From JAIQFL01 sp035501495 (GTDB lineage: Bacteria > Acidobacteriota > Terriglobia > Bryobacterales > Bryobacteraceae): a stretch of DNA of 64,000 bases. Below are positions 1 to 7,929 of this stretch, piece after piece (position 1 is the stretch's first letter; the number at the start of each line of letters is the position of its first letter). A program made the position numbers and the translations under genes. The stretch spans positions 11,322 to 75,321 of the forward strand of contig DATJWB010000208.1 of the NCBI GenBank assembly GCA_035501495.1. Direction: 5' to 3'. Below the pieces are notes generated by a model. It was given only the letters and a program-made list of their open reading frames with translations, had not been told where the DNA came from and ran no database searches.

Positions 1-584
1 CGCTATGGTCATGACGAGGCCAGCCGCCAGATAGGCCGGCAGGGTCAGCCGCGCCAGGTCCGCCAACCCCGTTTCTCCGCTCGCAAAGCGGCGGATCAGT
101 AGCCGCGCGGCCAAATTCACGGATTTCACGTGTAGGATGATTCCCGCCAGCCCCAGGATGCAACGCCATAGCCATGGCGGCGACAATCCAGCAATCACGT
201 TGGCCCAATCGGACGAATTCGTAACTGCGGAAGCGACGAGGTCCCCGGAGTTCATCAGGTTGAAGACGCCGAAAAGCCAGCAGAAGCCGGCGGATGGCGT
301 CCACGTCTTGAGGCGGGAGAATAGCAGGAGAGAAAAGGCGCCGGCGATGCAATTGGCAGTCGTGCCGGCCGCCGAGACCGGACGGCTGGGCGCGGCGGTT
401 TGGACCCGACCGTGGACAGCGACAGAATCCGGTTGCCGGTCACCCATCAAGCGGTTCCGTGGCCAAGCGCCTCGTGAACCATATCGGCCAACACCATGGC
501 AACGGCGCCGACCGAGGCTGCCGTCACGTATGCCCGAAAAGCTGCGGCTGGACTGGCCTTTACAGCCACCGGCGAGGTTGACAT
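1..584 (-). pseudogene. broken, edge-truncated membrane metalloprotease-like gene
   Basis: Reading leftwards from an ATG at 584, the frame encodes a hydrophobic start followed by the motif HEALGHG, an HExxGH-type zinc site as in membrane-embedded metalloprotease-like proteins. The frame hits an in-frame TGA at 447-449 immediately after HEALGHGTA. It resumes as WVTGNRILSLSTVG, and then the coding signal moves to the neighbouring frame near 402-407. From there a clear membrane-protein sequence (for example FCWLFGVFNLMNSGD) runs open to position 1. One missing base in the GGG tract near 405-407 would reconcile the frames. Two lesions make this a decayed gene or a sequence error. The remainder lies outside the window, and the family assignment beyond the zinc-site motif is uncertain. 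Confidence 0.6.
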
Positions 585-723
585 TCGAGGTAAGGATAAC
601 ACCCTGCCGGAGTCAGCCTCGAATTCTCCTGCGGGATTGGAAAAGAAAAACGCCGCGGCACAGACTGGGAAGTTCGGCCGCGGCGCAAGGAATCAGGTAA
701 CCTGGGGGACTCGGAAACGCGAA

Positions 724-1044
724 TTAGAAACCGAGCTTGGTCTTGGAACCGCCCAGATCGATCTCTTCGATCTTCTCGGTGTCTCCGTCCTTGGACGACT
801 GCACTTTCGTGTCATCGAACTTCTTGTCGGTAGCCTCGACCTTCACCGGAACCGAGACGCTCTTGGAGCTGTTCACGTCCGTGAAGATTGCGGTATTTCC
901 CTGAAGTTTCAGAGTATATTGACCAGGCTTCAGTTGGACGTTGCCGGCCTTCGTAAGGGTGGTGAGGGTCAGCTCATAGGTCTTCGCGCTAAGAATGCAC
1001 AGACTGGAAAGAGCGAGCACACCGACGACGAATAGTTTCTTCAT
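724..1044 (-). CDS. small exported hypothetical protein (106 aa)
   Basis: The protein starts MKKLFVVGVLALSSLCILSA, a typical signal peptide, and is preceded by a strong AAGGAG ribosome-binding site about 8 bases before the ATG. The mature part is about 85 residues with alternating hydrophobic and polar residues (YTLKLQGNTAIF), suggesting a small beta-rich secreted or periplasmic protein, and ends in a Lys/Gly-rich tail. A CATAAT hexamer (plus-strand 1081-1086) about 40 bases upstream could be a -10 element. No catalytic motif is visible and I do not recognise a named family; similar small exported proteins are common in Acidobacteria. It stands alone between the broken protease-like gene and the divergent M28 peptidase. 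Confidence 0.75.
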   Translation of the reverse strand: MKKLFVVGVLALSSLCILSAKTYELTLTTLTKAGNVQLKPGQYTLKLQGNTAIFTDVNSSKSVSVPVKVEATDKKFDDTKVQSSKDGDTEKIEEIDLGGSKTKLGF

Positions 1045-1305
1045 GGCTATTGTTTCTCCTTGAACTTATTGAATTTAAAGATTATGCCAACCGGATCGGC
1101 GCGCTATCGGGTAACCACCGCGAAAACCGCAGTCCGAAATCCGCTGTGCGGATCCGTTTTTCCTGGCTCAATTCTAAGGACGACTCGTCCCCGCGCCGTG
1201 GTTACAGGATGGCCCGGAAAAATGTTAAAAAGTTCAACAGGTCTGATTCACCAAATTGTAGCATTTCACCACCAAGCAGGTCCGGAGCTGGGTTATGCTG
1301 ACACA

Positions 1306-2976
1306 ATGAGAAAATTGTTGGGGGCTCTCGCCCTTTCCTGCCTCCTCCTGGCGCAAGGCATCGACGACAGTACCAACGCCAAAATCCGCAAAGAAGAAGC
1401 CGAGCACTCCGAGATCATGCACATCGTCCACATGCTCGCCGACCGCTACGGCCCGCGGATGACCGGCACTCCGAACCACGAAGCGGCTGTCCAATGGGTC
1501 ATTAAAACGTTTAATGAATGGGGCATGAAAAACGCTCACCGCGAGCCCTGGGACTTCGCCCGCCCCGGCTGGCTCAATGAGCGCGCTACCGGCTTCATCG
1601 TTGCGCCCGTACACCAGAACCTGAAATTCGAAGTGGTGGCCTGGACGCCTTCCACTAAAGGTACGGTGACCGCGTCGATCGTCCAGTTGGAAGTGCCGCA
1701 GGGTCCTTTGGCGCCCGCGCCTGCGACCGACGCCACGGCAGGGGGCGGACGGGGAGCTCGCGGCGGGTTCGGCGGCCCGCAGCATCTGGGACCTACCAAG
1801 GACGAGTTGAATCAATGGATGGAGGCGAACAAGTCCAAGATTCAGGGGAAGATCGTAATGCTTGGTAAGGCCGCGGTAGTGCCGGTGAACTTCAACCCGC
1901 CGGCGCTTCGCCGTCCCGACGACCAGGTGAAGGCACAGTATGACCCCAACAATCCCAACGCGGGTCGTGGCGGCTTCGGCGGCGGTGGAGGACGACGCGG
2001 AGGCAATCAGGACCCCAACCGGCTGAGTACCAGCCAGGTCGGCCAGGCCGTGGACACCTGGCTGGTTGCCAATGGCGCCTTGGTGCGGATGGGCGACAGC
2101 GACATGGACCACGGCATCATCCGGGTTTCCCAGCATCGGGGCTACGACTACGATTCCACCAAGACGATCCCGGAAGTGATGCTGCGCAATGACGACTATG
2201 GCCGCATCGAGCGCCTGCTGGCCGACGGTGAAGATGTCCAAGCGGAGTTCAATATCGTTAACCATGATTATCCCGAGGGCAAGACGAGCTACAACGTGAT
2301 AGGGGAGATCCCCGGCACCGAGAAGGCTGACGAAATCGTCATGCTAGGAGGCCACCTGGACTCCTGGCATTCGGCTACTGGCGCCACGGACAACGGCATC
2401 GGCTCCTCGATCATGATAGAGGCCGCGCGCATCATCCAGTCGTTGGGGCTCAAGCCGCGCCGCACGATTCGCGTGGCGCTCTGGTCCGGTGAAGAGGAGG
2501 GCCTGCTCGGATCGCTGGCTTACGTCAAGGAGCATTTCGGGACGTTTGAGAATCCCAAACCGGAGTTCGCCAAGCTCGACTGCTACTTCAACGTGGACAC
2601 CGGTACGGGGCGGGTGCGGGGCGCCAGCGTCTTCGGGCCGCCGGAAGCCGCCGCAATCCTGCGGAGGGCACTCGATCCGCTTGCCGACCTGGGCGTATTC
2701 GGCGCATCGGCCACCACCAGCCGTGCTACCGGCGGCACCGACAGCACCTCATTTAACAACGCAGGTCTGGCAGGCATCGGTTTCCAGCAGGACCCCATCG
2801 AATACAATTCCGTGACACACCACACCAATTTGGACACCTACGAACGCATCATCCCCGAGGACGTGAAGGGCGATGCCGTAGTGCTGGCTTCGGCGGTCTG
2901 GTATGTGGCGAATCTGGATCAGATGATTCCGCGGTTTACCAAAGATAAGATGCCGGCCCCCGTAGAGGCTCGTTAG
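1306..2976 (+). CDS. exported M28-family zinc metallopeptidase
   Basis: A 556-residue secreted peptidase of the M28 (aminopeptidase/glutamate carboxypeptidase) family. The ATG at 1306 is chosen because it begins a signal peptide (MRKLLGALALSCLLLAQG); the open frame extends further upstream without coding character. Zinc and catalytic motifs are visible in order: GGHLDSWH near residue 348, ATDNG near 361, SGEEEG near 395, GTDS near 477 and HHTNLDT near 504. The N-terminal half carries the PA-like insert usual in such enzymes. This one is interrupted by two Gly/Arg-rich stretches, around residues 145-157 and 222-234. It likely removes N-terminal or C-terminal residues from peptides outside the cytoplasm. 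No operon partner is evident; the next sequence is a permease remnant on the other strand. Confidence 0.9.
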   Translation: MRKLLGALALSCLLLAQGIDDSTNAKIRKEEAEHSEIMHIVHMLADRYGPRMTGTPNHEAAVQWVIKTFNEWGMKNAHREPWDFARPGWLNERATGFIVAPVHQNLKFEVVAWTPSTKGTVTASIVQLEVPQGPLAPAPATDATAGGGRGARGGFGGPQHLGPTKDELNQWMEANKSKIQGKIVMLGKAAVVPVNFNPPALRRPDDQVKAQYDPNNPNAGRGGFGGGGGRRGGNQDPNRLSTSQVGQAVDTWLVANGALVRMGDSDMDHGIIRVSQHRGYDYDSTKTIPEVMLRNDDYGRIERLLADGEDVQAEFNIVNHDYPEGKTSYNVIGEIPGTEKADEIVMLGGHLDSWHSATGATDNGIGSSIMIEAARIIQSLGLKPRRTIRVALWSGEEEGLLGSLAYVKEHFGTFENPKPEFAKLDCYFNVDTGTGRVRGASVFGPPEAAAILRRALDPLADLGVFGASATTSRATGGTDSTSFNNAGLAGIGFQQDPIEYNSVTHHTNLDTYERIIPEDVKGDAVVLASAVWYVANLDQMIPRFTKDKMPAPVEAR

Positions 2977-3018
2977 AACCCCGCGGGCCGGACGCTCGTG
3001 GCTGCTGCCTGGGGCCAG

Positions 3019-3477
3019 TCATTCGCATCGCAAGGCCGAGGATGGATCGACCCGCAATGCCCGGCGCACCGGCGTGATGGCCGCCGCAACCGCGGCCGCG
3101 GCGATCGCGACTCCGGCGCCCGCACCGATCCCCAAGGGAAGCGCATACTACCCAAGCACACACCGCAGAACATCCGCGCCGCGCGCGCCCAAGGCCATCC
3201 GGACGCCGATCTCGCGGGTCCTCTGTGCCACGGTAAAGGCGAGCAGACCGAAGATGCCGAGCGACGCCAGGAGGCTGGCGATTGCGCCCAACGATGCTAC
3301 CACTGCGACGGTCTTGCGCCGGTCGTCCAGTTGCTGGTCGTTGATGCCTCGGTAGGTGCTGACGGTGGGGACCGTGCCGTCAATGGTAGCTGCGGACCTC
3401 AACGCCAAGGCCATCGGCCCCGGATTGCTTGCCGCGTGCACCAGGATTGTGGCGTAGATCGCGTTCTGATCATCCAT
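3019..3477 (-). pseudogene. C-terminal remnant of a MacB/FtsX-type (acidobacterial duplicated) permease
   Basis: The frame begins in mid-domain and encodes the last part of an FtsX/MacB-like permease, with the conserved stretch FTVAQRTREIGVRMALGARG followed by ADVLRCVLG. It then stops at a TAG (3145-3147). The same frame continues after the stop with YALPLGIGAGAGVAIAAA and the typical family ending RRALRVDPSSALRCE, terminated at 3019-3021. The stretch between VLG and the final helix is shorter than in intact permeases, so an internal deletion as well as the stop is likely. The upstream FtsX and MacB-periplasmic portions are absent. A dead remnant of an ADOP-type transporter; the gene is not functional as written. 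Confidence 0.75.
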
Positions 3478-3507
3478 GTTTATATATGGGGCGGATCAGG
3501 ATGTCAA

Positions 3508-3870
3508 CTATTGCCGCTCGCCTAAGGCGCGGGGCGGCAGGGACTCGGGGCGGAGCCCGTCGGCGAGCGCCAGCCAATCTCCATTTCCCAGCATCGCTTG
3601 GACGGCCATCACCTCGACGATCGGCGGTGACGGCCATCGGGGCCAAGTCTGGACTGGGCCATACGCAAAACTGGCTCTCGCCAATTGGAACGATGCGCTC
3701 ACCTGCTCGCCTTTGAGCGTCAGCCGGCCATTGCGTGCCGACTCGATGATACCTATCGTGTAGAGACTGGTGCCGGATGAAGCATAGTAGATTGCGCCAA
3801 TCTCACGGCCGTCGGCCTGCCATTGGCTGAACGTACGCCATGCCTGATCCGCCGGAATCGGAGTTCCCAT
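3508..3870 (-). CDS. conserved hypothetical protein (120 aa)
   Basis: A short cytoplasmic protein beginning MGTPIPADQAWRTFSQWQ. The start at 3870 lies 17 bases after the stop of the ABC permease, and the longer upstream open frame is antisense-like noise over that permease. The sequence has a compact alpha/beta look (IGAIYYASSGTSLYTIGIIE, then RLTLKGEQVSASFQL), no signal peptide and no membrane helix. Its place as last gene of the sigma factor-ABC operon suggests an accessory role, but no function can be read from the sequence. I recognise it only as an acidobacterial-type hypothetical. Codon use matches the neighbours. Confidence 0.7.
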   Translation of the reverse strand: MGTPIPADQAWRTFSQWQADGREIGAIYYASSGTSLYTIGIIESARNGRLTLKGEQVSASFQLARASFAYGPVQTWPRWPSPPIVEVMAVQAMLGNGDWLALADGLRPESLPPRALGERQ

Positions 3871-3887
3871 GCGGCTATTGTAAAGCT

Positions 3888-4856
3888 TCACTCGCCGTAG
3901 TTGATCTCGGTGTTGCGCGCCGAGATGGCGGCGTATACCAGGAAGATCAGGGAGATCGCCAGCAATCCGGGAACGGCGACCCAGAAGGGGGCCGGGTCGG
4001 TCTCGATCACCATCACATTGAAGGGCGGCGGGAAGGGCACTTCCACCGGGCAGAGGCTCTTCAGGTAGAAGATGATGCTGATCTTCTTCAACACCGCCGG
4101 CAGGAACGGATTGATGATCTCCCACACCCATACCACCGCCGCCGGGATCATTGGATTCTTGAAGAACAGTCCGCACATCAGGAAGATGGTGCCGTAGCCG
4201 ATGCACGCCAGAGCGGTGACCAATGCGTAAGAACCGAGCTGGCTCAATCCCGGACCATGTAACAGGTAGTCCGTCCATGCGGGACCGAAGTGCTTGCCGA
4301 TGAGATAGTACGTCAAGCCGGCGCCGCCCACGAAGAGCACCAGCGCGACCACGATTCCCGCGAGGAACTTGCCGGCCACCAGCATTTCCCGCCGCATGGG
4401 CGTCAGGAAATAGTAGTGCATGGTCTTTTCCAGCATTTCCGCGCGAAACAGGTTGGAGAAGATCCCCATGCAGCCGAAAAAGATCCCGGCGCGCAGATAG
4501 TACAGCATGAAGATGATGCCGGCATAGATCATGCTGTCTTCGCCGACGCTGTGGCGTCCCGCGCTGTGCGTCTTCTCGAACGCCCAGTGAATCAGCGAGA
4601 CGAGCACGGGCCCAAACGCGAGGCAATAGATCCACCAGCCGCGCCTGGAGAGGAACGTCTTTTTCAGTTCGAGACGCAGGACGGCGGCGACCTGGCGAGC
4701 GGCGCTCGCTTCGCTCCCCCCGCTCGCGGGGCTACGAGTTGGGGCTTGGGGATTGGGGGCTTGTCGGCTCGCGTCGCTCGCCGGGACGGGGGCGGGGCTC
4801 GCTGCGCTTGCGGTACTCTTCGTGGGTTCGGTCACTCGATCGCTCCTTTCGCGCAA
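3888..4856 (-). CDS. ABC-2 type transporter permease
   Basis: Integral membrane subunit with several hydrophobic segments (for example WIYCLAFGPVLVSLIHW, MIYAGIIFMLYYLRAGIFF and AALWVWEI-like helices), the pattern of an ABC-2 permease. It pairs with the ATPase encoded just upstream at 5163-6107. The start is uncertain: TTG at 4856 and GTG at 4835 are both in frame. The first 55 or so residues are Ala/Pro/Ser-rich low complexity and lie inside a tandem duplication that copied this gene's 5' end; recognisable permease sequence begins at VAAVLRLELKKTFLS. The two transporter pairs in this operon probably export, or otherwise act on, a cell-envelope substrate that cannot be named. Confidence 0.85.
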   Translation of the reverse strand: MRERSDRVTEPTKSTASAASPAPVPASDASRQAPNPQAPTRSPASGGSEASAARQVAAVLRLELKKTFLSRRGWWIYCLAFGPVLVSLIHWAFEKTHSAGRHSVGEDSMIYAGIIFMLYYLRAGIFFGCMGIFSNLFRAEMLEKTMHYYFLTPMRREMLVAGKFLAGIVVALVLFVGGAGLTYYLIGKHFGPAWTDYLLHGPGLSQLGSYALVTALACIGYGTIFLMCGLFFKNPMIPAAVVWVWEIINPFLPAVLKKISIIFYLKSLCPVEVPFPPPFNVMVIETDPAPFWVAVPGLLAISLIFLVYAAISARNTEINYGE

Positions 4857-4879
4857 CGGATGGCCCTCCGGCCGCTAAT

Positions 4880-4910
4880 CCCCAACCTCCAACCCCTAAC
4901 CCCCAACCCC
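4880..4910 (-). other. G-rich, telomere-like tract with G-quadruplex potential
   Basis: Within the duplicated spacer the minus strand reads GGGGTTGGGGGTTAGGGG followed by TTGGAGGTTGGGG, i.e. at least four runs of four or more G separated by TT or TTA. The second copy, near 5121-5147, is similar but shorter. The tract lies on the coding strand of the operon just before the permease start, so it would also be present in the mRNA. Potential to fold is seen in the sequence; any effect on expression is inference. Confidence 0.5.
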
Positions 4911-4926
4911 AGCGAGCAACGCGAGC

Positions 4927-4994
4927 TCATGTTGTGGCTCCATCCATGCCGATCAGGTATTGATACACGGAGTTCACTTCGTCGTCGGCGGGGG
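4927..4994 (-). pseudogene. orphan duplicate of the ABC ATPase C-terminal tail
   Basis: Encodes PADDEVNSVYQYLIGMDGATT and a stop, against PADDDVNSVYQYLIGMDGATI at the true end of the ATPase gene (5163-5230). It is produced by the tandem duplication described at 4704-5230 and has no ATPase domain in front of it, only low-complexity frame derived from the duplicated permease start. Not expected to be functional. Confidence 0.8.
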
Positions 4995-5162
4995 CGGACT
5001 CGCCTCGCTCCCCCCGCTCGCGGGGTTGGGGGCTTGCCGGCTCGCTTCGCTCGCGGGACTCCTCGTGGGTTCGGTCACCGGATCGCTCCTCTCGCGCAAC
5101 GGATGGCCCTCCGGCCGCTAATCCCCAAACCCCAATCCCTAACCCCAGCGAGCAACCCGAGC

Positions 5163-6107
5163 TCATATGGTGGCTCCATCCATACCGATCAGATATTGGT
5201 ACACGGAGTTCACATCGTCGTCGGCGGGGGCGACGGACTCCACCTCCAGGCCCGAGTCCAGGATTACCTTGTTCAATAGCAGGTAGAAGCTGTCGGCGTC
5301 TTTGGTGCGCAGCAGCAGGCCCTTGCCGTCGTTGCTCACTTTCGCCTCGACCACGTGGTCCTGCTGGAACAGGCGCGAGGCCAGCATGCCGGGGCGGTCG
5401 CAGCGCACCAGGATCTGCATGGGCTGCTCCTTCACCTCGTCGCGGACGCTGTGGATCTGGCCTTCCGCCACCACGTAGCCCTGGCTGAGCAGAATCACCT
5501 GGTCGGAGATGCGGTCCACCTCATGCAGGATGTGGCTCGAGACGATCACATGACGCCCCTGCAGTCCCCACTGCCGGAACAGTTCGATGGCCTCCGAACG
5601 CGCCAAAGGGTCCAGACCGTTCAACGGCTCGTCCAGAACGACCACCTGTGGATCGTGCGCCGTGGCCTGCGCCAGCCGGGCGCGCTGCCGCATGCCCTTG
5701 CTGAAAGCCGCGACCGGCCGGTTGGCGGCGTCCTGTAATCCCACCAGGGCCAGCGCCGCCCAGGTGCGACGTTCGCACTCCGCGTTGCTCCAGCCGTACA
5801 TCCGCAGGTAGGAATACACGAACTCGTACCCGGTCAGTCCCTTGGGAAAAGCATCGAACTGCGCGCAGTAACCTACCATGCGGCAGAGCCGTTCGGGGTG
5901 GCTCGGCGCCACGCCCAGCACGCGGATTTCTCCCTGGGTGGGGCGGATCAGGCCGGTCAGCAGATTCATCAGGGTGGTCTTGCCCGATCCGTTGGGGCCC
6001 ACCAGGCTGGTGATGCCCGGCGGAATCGAGAGGCTGACCTTGTTGATGCCCAGCACCTCACCGTAGAAGCGCGACACGTTGGCGAACGTGATCAGGTTTT
6101 CGCTCAC
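5163..6107 (-). CDS. ABC transporter ATP-binding protein
   Basis: A 314-residue cytoplasmic ATPase. Walker A is GPNGSGKTT near residue 40 and Walker B with the following loop is VVVLDEPLNGLDP. The signature region is AFSKGMRQRARLAQA, a shortened version of the usual LSGGQ motif, as in ABC-2 export ATPases, and the switch histidine is in VSSHILHEV. The start is a GTG at 6107 that overlaps the stop of the upstream permease by four bases (GTGA, 6104-6107), implying translational coupling; the open frame further upstream is out-of-frame noise. About 90 residues after the ATPase core form a C-terminal extension ending VYQYLIGMDGATI. It powers the adjacent ABC-2 permease. Confidence 0.93.
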   Translation of the reverse strand: MSENLITFANVSRFYGEVLGINKVSLSIPPGITSLVGPNGSGKTTLMNLLTGLIRPTQGEIRVLGVAPSHPERLCRMVGYCAQFDAFPKGLTGYEFVYSYLRMYGWSNAECERRTWAALALVGLQDAANRPVAAFSKGMRQRARLAQATAHDPQVVVLDEPLNGLDPLARSEAIELFRQWGLQGRHVIVSSHILHEVDRISDQVILLSQGYVVAEGQIHSVRDEVKEQPMQILVRCDRPGMLASRLFQQDHVVEAKVSNDGKGLLLRTKDADSFYLLLNKVILDSGLEVESVAPADDDVNSVYQYLIGMDGATI

Positions 6108-7006
6108 CGCACCACCTCCATGCCGCGGATCTTGCGGGCCAGCATGTAGAAGCACACCAGGCAGAGCAGCGAAAGCGTGATCCAGCTCCACGCCAGCGGC
6201 AGTTCCTCGCCCTGATTGACGGCGAAGAACGGAGCGCCCCCAGTGGTATTGTTGCTGCCTTCGAACAGCCACAACCAGATGGAACCCACCAGGAACCGGA
6301 CATTCAGCAGATACCCCCAGTTGGTGCGCTGCACGCCATTGATGATGGCGCCAAAGCCGGTGGCCACGAAGATGAAGCCGAAGATCAGTCCGCCGGCCGC
6401 CGGCTTCCACTTGACCCACGCCGACAGCGCCAACGCCATCAGCGAGAGAATCAGAATCCAGATCCACGAGCCGAAAAAGATGCCGGTCGCGAAGCGGAGG
6501 TTTGCCGAAGTCCAGTCCCAGCCTTCCATGTAGCCCTGATACGCGAACACCAACAGCCCGGGCACCCAAGTCATCATCGAGAGCAAGATCATCAGCACCG
6601 ACATCTTCCCCAGCACATATTCCACACGCGAAAAAGGACGTGCCAGGTAGAGCGCGAGACCGTTGTTCGCCAGATCGGGAGAGATTTGGCTGGGGCCGAC
6701 AAACGCCGCCAGAAACAGCGCCAGGATGCACTGCCAGCCCAGCACCCGCAGGAAGAACCCAGCGTCAATCGAAATCAGACGGTTGGCGCCTTGCGCCCCC
6801 AGAAAACTGAAGACGCTGGCATTGTGTTGCACGTAAATCAGCAGAAGAAAGATGAGCGGCGGCAGGAAGCTGGCGTAAAAGGCGATGGTGAGAAACTTGG
6901 AACGCTGGAGATCTTCGAACGCGTAGCGTGGAATCACCAGGAAGCGGCTCCACGACGGGGTCAGCGCGCCTTCATACGGCCGGTAGGTTTTCTTATAGAC
7001 GGCCAT
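6104..7006 (-). CDS. ABC-2 type transporter permease
   Basis: A 300-residue membrane protein with about six hydrophobic segments, including FLTIAFYASFLPPLIFLLLIY, ILALFLAAFVGPS and ITLSLLCLVCFYMLA. The sequence YLARPFSRVEYVLGK after the second helix resembles the conserved cytoplasmic region of ABC-2 permeases involved in export. The start overlaps the end of the upstream ATPase gene by 14 bases and its stop overlaps the downstream ATPase start by four bases, so it is held between two ATPase genes in a single transcript. Substrate unknown. Confidence 0.88.
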   Translation of the reverse strand: MAVYKKTYRPYEGALTPSWSRFLVIPRYAFEDLQRSKFLTIAFYASFLPPLIFLLLIYVQHNASVFSFLGAQGANRLISIDAGFFLRVLGWQCILALFLAAFVGPSQISPDLANNGLALYLARPFSRVEYVLGKMSVLMILLSMMTWVPGLLVFAYQGYMEGWDWTSANLRFATGIFFGSWIWILILSLMALALSAWVKWKPAAGGLIFGFIFVATGFGAIINGVQRTNWGYLLNVRFLVGSIWLWLFEGSNNTTGGAPFFAVNQGEELPLAWSWITLSLLCLVCFYMLARKIRGMEVVR

Positions 7007-7925
7007 CGGCGGTCTCCATGGCTTTGAGGAAGATGTCCTCCAGCGAATCGCGTTTGCGGCTCAAGCGGCGGATCTGCACCGACTGATCGGCGGCCACTTC
7101 ATACAGCCGCCGGACCTCGAGGCCGTCGGGCAAGATCAGCTTGATGCGCCCCTGGACGCCAGGAGCGGTCTCGCAGCCCAGCTTTTCCACCGTGGCGAGG
7201 AACGAGCCGTTCACGCCGCCGCGCGTCTCGATTTCCAGGAAGCGTCGGTTGGCGCGGCGCTCCTCCTCCAGGTTGCAGAACGCGGCCACGTTGCCGTCTT
7301 TCAGAATCAGCACCTGGTCGCAGCACTCTTCCACGTCGCGCAGCAGGTGCGAGGACAGGAGCAGTTGCAGGTCGCCACGGTCGCGAATCTCCTGAATGAG
7401 CTGGATCATGCGGCTGCGCGCAGGCGGATCGAGCCCGTTGGTCGGCTCGTCGAGAAACAGCAGCTTGGGACCGTGGGCGATGGCCTGCGCCAGTTTCGCG
7501 GCCTGCTTCATGCCCAACGAGTAGGTCCCCAGGGGACGGTAGCGGACCTCGCCCAGCCCGACATAGAAAAACGCCTCGTGGGCGCGTTCCAGGGCATGTT
7601 CGCGTGGCAGACCCGCGAGTTCCGCCATCAGGCGCACGAAGTGCACGCCGCTCATGCCCGCAATGAAGGAGTCGTTCTCCGGCATGTAGCCGATGAGGCT
7701 GCGCACCTCGCGGGCATGGGTCCGGATGTCGCGGCCGAGGATTCGGGCGGTTCCCGCGGTGGGTTTGTGGAAACCCAGGAGCGTATTCAGAAGGGTGGAT
7801 TTGCCGGCTCCGTTCGGCCCCAGCAGCCCGATGGCCTTACCGGTCAGCGAAGCTCTCAGGTTCTTGAGGATCGCGCGCTGGCCGAAGCGCACTTCCAAAC
7901 CGTCCAGCTCGATCACTGAGTCCAT
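6993..7925 (-). CDS. ABC transporter ATP-binding protein
   Basis: A 310-residue ATPase with Walker A GPNGAGKST, a signature region YSLGMKQAAKLAQA and Walker B LLFLDEPTNGLDP, then the switch region LSSHLLRDVEECC. The last 80 or so residues are a non-catalytic extension typical of ABC-2 ATPases. The start lies four bases after the stop of the FecR-type gene, and the 3' end overlaps the permease gene by 14 bases. It is a paralogue of the ATPase at 5163-6107, giving two ATPase/permease pairs in the operon. The two pairs may form one heteromeric exporter or two separate ones; the sequence cannot decide. Confidence 0.93.
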   Translation of the reverse strand: MDSVIELDGLEVRFGQRAILKNLRASLTGKAIGLLGPNGAGKSTLLNTLLGFHKPTAGTARILGRDIRTHAREVRSLIGYMPENDSFIAGMSGVHFVRLMAELAGLPREHALERAHEAFFYVGLGEVRYRPLGTYSLGMKQAAKLAQAIAHGPKLLFLDEPTNGLDPPARSRMIQLIQEIRDRGDLQLLLSSHLLRDVEECCDQVLILKDGNVAAFCNLEEERRANRRFLEIETRGGVNGSFLATVEKLGCETAPGVQGRIKLILPDGLEVRRLYEVAADQSVQIRRLSRKRDSLEDIFLKAMETADGRL

Positions 7926-7929
7926 GCAT

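Larger units (their letters stand above)
4704..5230. repeat. imperfect tandem duplication spanning an ATPase 3' end and a permease 5' end
   Basis: Two copies lie side by side, roughly 4704-4994 and 5000-5230. Shared blocks in order are: CCCGCTCGCGGGG, CTCGTGGGTTCGGTCAC, GCGCAACGGATGGCCCTCCG, the C-rich spacer CCCCAA..CCCTAACCCC, GAGCTCAT, GGCTCCATCCAT and the end of the ATPase gene up to GTCGTCGGCGGGGG. The spacing between copies is 236-243 bases for the right half and larger for the left half, where copy 1 has extra low-complexity sequence. The copied segment is exactly the junction between the ATPase stop and the permease start. As a result a second, orphan ATPase tail sits upstream of the permease. 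Confidence 0.85.

Noticed and set aside
447..449. TGA after HEALGHGTA as a selenocysteine codon
   Set aside because: A second lesion (frame change near 405) follows within 15 codons, and no SECIS-like stem was recognised; decay or sequence error explains both.
5163..6731. An ATPase reading frame extended to 6731
   Set aside because: The extra ~208 codons overlap the permease at 6104-7006 out of frame; the GTG at 6107 with a four-base overlap gives the normal ATPase start.
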